Assembly (NCBI GenBank): GCA_029204225.1
Contig: CM055101.1
Location: 39,178,444 to 39,242,443, forward strand
Direction of reading: 5' to 3'
Origin: Diphasiastrum complanatum
Lineage: Eukaryota > Streptophyta > Lycopodiopsida > Lycopodiales > Lycopodiaceae
DNA: 64,000 nt
The translations under genes were made by a program, and so were the position numbers. A model generated the notes under the pieces. It did no database searches and was not told the origin of the DNA. It saw only the letters and a list, made by a program, of their open reading frames with translations. Shown piece by piece: positions 58,443-64,000 of the stretch. The stretch's first letter is position 1; every line of letters starts with the position of its first letter.

Positions 58443-59489
58443 TTCGAAATTTCACAAAAAAAGGCAAAAAATGTGAAGGTCTTCACAAAACTAAGTTAAA
58501 ATAGGCTCCTTGTCGGCTTTTTCAAGAATTTGTGAAAAACGTGAACTGTGCGACAAATAGTTCAAATATGTAGACTGTGCGAAAACTAGTTCAAAAACTG
58601 CAGAAGTCTAAAATGCAAGGAAAAATACTAGAGCTTTAAAAGTAGAAACTTAAGATTTCTTCACTTAGATTGATTTGCTAGAATTCTACACATCAAATCT
58701 AGCTATTTTGCACCTAGAATGGCAATTGCCTTTGAACACCACAATCAAACTAGCATTTATTGATCCTCATGACCTCTCACACATGTAGATAGTATGGTAC
58801 TGTTATCAAGTTCAGATCAATTCATTAAACACAAAATTCCATACATTCATCAAGCATGAATTCTACTTGCAAGAGCAAAATTGCCAAATTCACAATCAAT
58901 CTTGATTTCCAAAAAAGCTCCAAATCCATATCAAGCGAGCTCAAATTTGAGATCAAGCCTTAGTGCCCTTAGGGCAGATCCTAACTGCTGATGCAAAAAA
59001 TAGACTCAGAAAATGCAAATTCCAACTAGAACTCTGGTGACAAACTGATAAAAATCTCAAACGCCCGCAAACAGTTTTCCGAAACTTGAATTATTTCTGT
59101 TCGAGAATAATTTGTGTTGGATCAATCAGGCTCTATAACACAACAAAACGAAACGAGGCGAAATATAGACGAAAAAAAAAACGAAACGAAATGAAGCAAA
59201 ACGTAAATGAGCCCTGACATTGATTCATGCTGGAAGCATGGAGATCATGAAACGAAACAAAATGAAACAAAAGAGTTCACGACAAGACCAATCAGGCTCT
59301 GCAACGAGACGATACGAAACACGACAAAACAAAAAGAAACAAAATTAAACTTAAGTGAGCTCTGAAATTGATTTACCCTTATAGCCAAGTGATCGCGAAG
59401 CGAAGCAAAGCAAAATGAAACAAAACACGAAGTGAAAGGATTCGCAAACAAGATCGGTTCGTCAGAAATTCGGATATGATTGCTGGTCA
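58443..59489. other. Noncoding DNA with 166-bp tandem duplication
   Basis: No coding signal. 59123-59288 and 59289-59455 are diverged tandem units starting CAATCAGGCTCT, each with a GAAACGAAACAAAATGAAAC-type simple-sequence tract and a TGAGCYCTGAMATTGATT block. GTGCGACAAATAGTTCAAA-like repeats at 58540-58600 resemble those near 23900. Confidence 0.7.
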
Positions 59490-60241
59490 CTGTCGGCTAT
59501 ATCATTCCTACAATCCTACAGAGTATAGACAAACACTGCTGATCTACGTTAACAGATTAATATAGCATTCAACGAAATCAAACCAATGTGCAGAATTAAA
59601 TAAACAACTGAATCAGATACACGAATTGTAACAGACAAATTTTCATTCAAGATCATACAATCATACAAAATAATATGTGCACAACAGCTACAATATTATC
59701 TATTGATCTTCTGATTTTTCAAGCACTGCATGATAGATCCACACAGTGCATTGGCGTGAGAAAAATACAGTTTTCTCACGAATCGTGTCCTTACTAGCGG
59801 ACTTCTGGATTTATAAATCCTCTACAAAATTGTCTCGCACACAAGCAGACTTGTATTATGTATTTTTCGTCTTCTGACTTCTTGTCTTGCTTACAGTATT
59901 ATGCATCAAACAGAAAGTATATAGTTCACGAACTTTTTTGTGTCGCATCGTGTAACTTCCAAATTAGAAAGATTAAACATCTACAACTAATCGTGAATTA
60001 CAAGAGTGGCAGATTAGCCACGATCTAGAGTACTTCTGCTGATGTCATGATATCAGATCAAATATTTGTACCACTTGGTACTTGGCTGATCTTCTTGGCC
60101 ATTCGTGGAGCAAGAGTGATTTTGTGTCATGAAACAATTTTCAGTCGTGTGTCACAAAATTGTTCGCGAACAATTTCATTTCTTGTGTCTTTTTTGTCAA
60201 AATTAGAGTGGAGAGCTAGCAAGGCTTTGGCACTAGAAACA
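59490..60241 (-). repeat. 3' LTR of family B copy 3
   Basis: On the minus strand it begins TGTTTCTAGTGCC at 60241, right after the polypurine tract GAGAGGAAGATGAAAAAACA (60265-60242 includes it). GATTTATAAATCC at about 59811 is a TATA candidate. The far end is not fixed; about 59490 is an estimate. Confidence 0.6.
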
Positions 60242-63200
60242 TTTTGTTTTTTCATCTTCCTCTCAAAGCATGATAGCTTGATGACTCCAAGACTGCTCCT
60301 CTGTCTCTCGAATAGACCTTTGTGAAAATGTCAACTACCATCTCCTTCATCCTTCGTTCCAATGAAGGTAGTCTGCAACATCTTCTTCCCAATCAGATCC
60401 CTTATCAAGTGGTACTTGATCGTAGTGTGTTTCGTCCTTGAGTGAAATACAGGATCTTTTGTCAAATGTATTGCAGATGTGTTGTCCATCTGTAAAACCA
60501 GAGGTTCATTCCTCGTTTTGCCCAATTCGTCAAGGAATTGTTTGAGCCAAATTATTTCGTTGGCCATCTTTGTTAATGCAACGTACTCTACTTCGCAAGA
60601 TGACTGAGCTATAATGGTATGCTTCTTGCTGACCCAAAGAATTGTTGCACTTGACGCGATGGTGCATCCTCCTAAGACACTTTTACAGTTGTCCTTGAAA
60701 GATGCCCAACTAGCATCACTGTAGGAAAGCATCTAGAACCCTGCATCACGACAATAACACAAACCAGAATCTTTTGTTAATTGAAGATATTGCAAAATTC
60801 GTTTTGCAATCTTCCAATGTGTTGAGCCTGGATTCGTGCAGAATTGGCTCATCCTAAACACAACATAAGCAATGTCAAGGTGTGTGTTATCTGCAAGGTA
60901 CATCAATGATCCAATCGGTTTTCTGTATAGTGTGAACTGCATCAATTTTCTCTCTTCTTCAGTCCTCGAACAATTTTCGTTCGTCAGTACTGTTCCTGCA
61001 AGCATTGGAGTATTTGCTCCCTTGCAATTCAGCATCCCAAAATCTTCTAGGATTTTTTGGGTGTATCTGGACTGATGAAGGTACAACTTACCTCCCTCAT
61101 AGTCCCTCTCAATCTGCAAGCCAAGGTAACACCTAGCTTCTCCCAGATCTACAATCTCAAAATGTTTTGAGATATCATTATTTACTTCAGCAATCAGCTT
61201 CTCACTCTTGCAGAGTATCAGAATGTCGTCCACATACATAGCCACAATGATGATCTTCCCATCTGTAATTCTCACATACACATTGGAATCAACCATCAGT
61301 GGCTTGAATCCCAAGGATTTCAAGACTTGATCTTTCTTCTTGTGCCATTGTCGAGTTGACTGCTTCAGACCGTAGATGCTCCTATGCATTCTGCATGCAT
61401 GATTAGGAAGTGAATTTGAGACATATTCTGGGGGCTGATCCATGTAGACCTCTTCATCTAACTCACCATGCAAGAAGATTGTCTTATTGTCCACAATGTG
61501 AATCCTGAGGTCATAAGCAGTTGCATATGCAAATAGTAAATGTAGGGACGAATGTTTCACAATATGAGAGAAGATCTCAGAATAGTCAATACCATAACTC
61601 TGAGAAAATCCCTTTGCGACAAGTCTTGTCTTATATTTCGAGACATCTCCATCTGGTCCATACTTTGGCTTGTATACTCATTTGCATTTTACATCCTTTC
61701 ACTTATCTGGTAATGGCTGCAACGTCCATACCTGGTTCTTCCTCATGGATTCCATTTCTTCATTCATGGCTTCGATCCATTTGTCCTTCTCTGGACATTC
61801 AATTGCTTTCTCAAATGTCTGTGGTTCACCACTGAATCCATAGAACTCTTCTGATGTAAAAGCAGAGCTGTCTGACACATATCTTGTTGACCTTCTAGGA
61901 GATCCTCCTGAAAATGCAATGCCTTTGTCTTTGTCTGCTCTGCTAGGTCCGAAACCATCTCTATTTACATGTACTGTAGTAGAAGGCTGCTTCTCAAATC
62001 TTTCGTCTTCTAATTCGTCACTCGAATGCGAAGCGACTCAAAAATCTTTGTCTTCATGTTCGTCTTCTGCCCCCTCTGTTACAGTTGGCAGATCATAGTA
62101 CTGTCTTTCAAGAACTTCATAGCTGACAAGATCATTGTTGGCCATTATTCTGCTCTCATCAAATCTGACATCTCTAACTGTCTTCACAGTGTCCGTCTCT
62201 GGCATGTAGACTTTGTAGTATGACAATTTATTGTCATATCCTACAAGATATCCCTGTTCAGCTTTCTCATCAAGCTTCTTTCGAAGCTTATCAAGAATAT
62301 GTGCATAAGCTGCACAGCCAAAGATTCTGATGTGAATCAGATTGGGTTTTCTACCCCACCATAATTCGTGTGGTGTCATGTGAGGGATGCCAGACTTTCA
62401 TGTCCTGTTCTGAATGTATGCAGCTGTAGCTACTGCTTCAGCCCACAGTACTCTTGGAGCTTTTGAGTAGGCCATCATGCATCTAGCAGCTTCCATCAGA
62501 GTTCTATTCTTTTTTTTTGCAACACCGTTGTGCTGCAGTGTGTAAGATGCAGTCCTTCTGTGAATGATACCACGATCATTGCAGAAGTCAGTGAAGTGAT
62601 TCAAGATGTATTTTCCACCTCGATCTATTCTGATCTGCTTCACTTTGTGGTCCAATTCACATACTTTGTAAATTTGTCAAATGCTTTATTCTAAATAAAA
62701 TACACTCTGGCAAATTTACTGTAATCATCAATAAAGGTAATGTAATATTTTGAGCCTCCTACTGAGATCACATTGAAAGGCCCACAAATGTCAGAATGCA
62801 TTAACTCCAGAATCTTGGTCGTTCTCTAGGAGTCCTTGACAAATGGAGTGCGTGACATCTTACCCTTCAGACATGCATCACAGGTCGTCGAACTATTCAC
62901 ATTCGAGATGCTCACTCCTATGATTTCTCCATGATGGCTTGCTTGGTATAGTGTCATTGAATTCATATGGCATAGTCTCCTATGCCATAGAGTGTCTGGT
63001 GAATCATCATGAGTTTGATGCACTTGATTTGTAGGCAGACGTACCTTTAGGTGATACAGATTTTTTTTTCTTATGCCTTGAGTGATCAGAGTATTGGTAC
63101 TTGCATCAACAACATTGCATGCTTCGTCTGAGAGCATCACACGCATCCCTGCATCAACTATTCTTGCCACAAATAGCAAGTCCTGCTGTAGTGTAGGCAC

Positions 63201-63464
63201 AACTTCGAGTCGTCTGTCTCTACCATTCGTGTTGAGCCACAGTGGACCAATACCGTTTACTTGGTGTTTGGATCCATCCCCAAGAACAATGAATCTTGAT
63301 GGATCTACACTGTGAAAATCAGACATGATTTGTCTTGACGTAACGAAGTGTGAGATAGCTTCTGAGTCTAGGATTACCTCCTGTGTGTCAGGTGGTGACA
63401 CTGCACACACGTCTGCACAGATGTAGGTGGTCGAATTACCATGATTCGATCTTTCTTCGTCCAT
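60242..63464 (-). pseudogene. Copia pol (PR-IN-RT-RH), family B copy 3
   Basis: The most complete pol in the window. Minus-strand order: protease VILDSEAISHFVTSRQIMSD (DSG changed to DSE) and GDGSKHQVNGIGPLWLNTNG; pre-integrase CDACLKGKMSRTPF; integrase LMHSDICGPFNV, FIDDYSKF and HNGVAKKKNRTLMEAAR; C-terminus FGCAAYAHILDKLRKKLDEK; RT from AMNEEMESMRKNQVWTLQPL through VDNKTIFLHGELDEEVYMDQ and AMYVDDILILCK; RNase H SYSDASWASFKDN and AQSSCEVEYVALTKMANEI. Stops lie at about 62826, 62694, 62398, 62038, 61700, 61680 and 60733, mostly single-base changes, plus a frameshift near 60340. It encoded cleavage, integration and reverse transcription; now inactive. Confidence 0.93.
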
Positions 63465-64000
63465 TTTTGTGCTCTCTGGCTCCTCGACATAGGACGAACT
63501 ATTGTTGTTCTCCTGTCTGCTTTATGTTGATTTGTTTCTTGGGTTCAGGCGGCAGTCCATGGTTGCATGACCCTTCTTGTGGCAGTGGATACACTCAAAG
63601 TTTGGATTGAGCCAACACGAATCGACTGTGTGCCCTTCACGTTTGCATCTCATGCAGGTCTTCTTGTCTCCACTTTGCTATTTTGATCTCTCTTTGTTCT
63701 TCCATTTGCCTTTGCTAGTTCCTTCTGCTTGTTGATCATGATCCTGCTAATTTTGATCTGACTCCCTCTTAGGCTTGAGTTTTTTCTTTGTCTTTTCTTT
63801 GTTGTCGTAGAGGGCTTGGTCAAAAGCATCCTTGTGATCAAGGTGCTCTCGAGCCTCGACTTCCTCTCGAATCTTGACAATCGCCTTTTCGAGTGTCATT
63901 GTAGGATCCTTTGCAAGCAGAGTTCTAGTTGTCTGGAAGGATCTAGATAAGGCTCTCAATAGATAAGTGAGCTGCTTCTCTGTTGACATTGCATTTTCTG
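63465..64000 (-). pseudogene. Copia gag C-terminus, family B copy 3
   Basis: It continues upstream out of the window. The capsid part reads QLTYLLRALSRSFQTTRTLL and DPTMTLEKAIVKIREEVEAR, followed by a basic linker and two intact CCHC knuckles, CMRCKREGHTVDSC and CIHCHKKGHATMDC (about 63655-63558). Stops at 63747-63749 and 63522-63524 interrupt it. Unlike other gag pieces here, both knuckles keep all zinc ligands. Confidence 0.88.

Noticed and set aside
1-64000. CRISPR arrays, rRNA genes, canonical tRNA genes
   Set aside because: None seen; the regular arrays present are minisatellites or LTR-internal repeats without spacers.

Overview
This is nuclear DNA from a land plant with a large, repeat-rich genome. 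Two host loci are plant-like: a WRNIP1/RarA-type AAA ATPase end and a STRUBBELIG-family-like receptor kinase fragment. Almost everything else is decayed retrotransposon, mostly Ty1/copia. Gene density is very low and intergenic DNA is AT-rich, which would suit a gymnosperm or another large-genome plant, but lineage cannot be fixed from the sequence. No bacterial or organellar operon is present.

Layout. 2-1393 is the 3' part of the AAA ATPase gene (+). 1394-7150 is noncoding DNA with retroelement debris, including a copia-type primer-binding site (4601-4613) and an LTR edge (6991). 7151-13666 is one structured minus-strand element: long LTRs (TGTTAG...CTAACA), a primer-binding site, a gag-like zinc-knuckle ORF and an acidic ORF with two ubiquitin-interacting-motif-like segments, but no pol. 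A SINE-like insert with a 15-bp target duplication sits in its leader. 13667-24300 is a patchwork of copia fragments in both orientations, including a gag/integrase head-to-head junction at about 16150. 24414-26365 (-) is a decayed, intron-containing transposase-like gene. 26500-40121 holds nested copia and Ty3 fragments, including an 833-bp solo LTR with a perfect 5-bp duplication. 41849-42400 is another LTR candidate.

43900-48000 is the second host-like region: a CT/CA-rich leader, a signal-peptide exon (45003-45108) and a kinase fragment (47674-47907), with three GC-rich hairpins between them. 48000-53000 is essentially empty. 53050-64000 holds more copia elements: family A with a MITE inside its LTR, family B2 with an LTR fused directly to protease, and family B3, which runs out of the window.

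The coding retroelement pieces fall into recurrent families, named here for cross-reference. Family A: 17891-19744, 26500-28740 (-) and 53050-55800. Family B: 28776-29808, 55801-58442 (-) and 59490-64000 (-). Family G has LTRs with repeated CACACGTGTG boxes: 26833-27665, 37691-39480 (-) and about 20323-21560 (-). All carry stops or frameshifts, so no autonomous retroelement is intact here. The most unusual items are the pol-less element with UIM-like motifs, the G-box-rich LTR family, the spliced transposase-like gene and the hairpin cluster.
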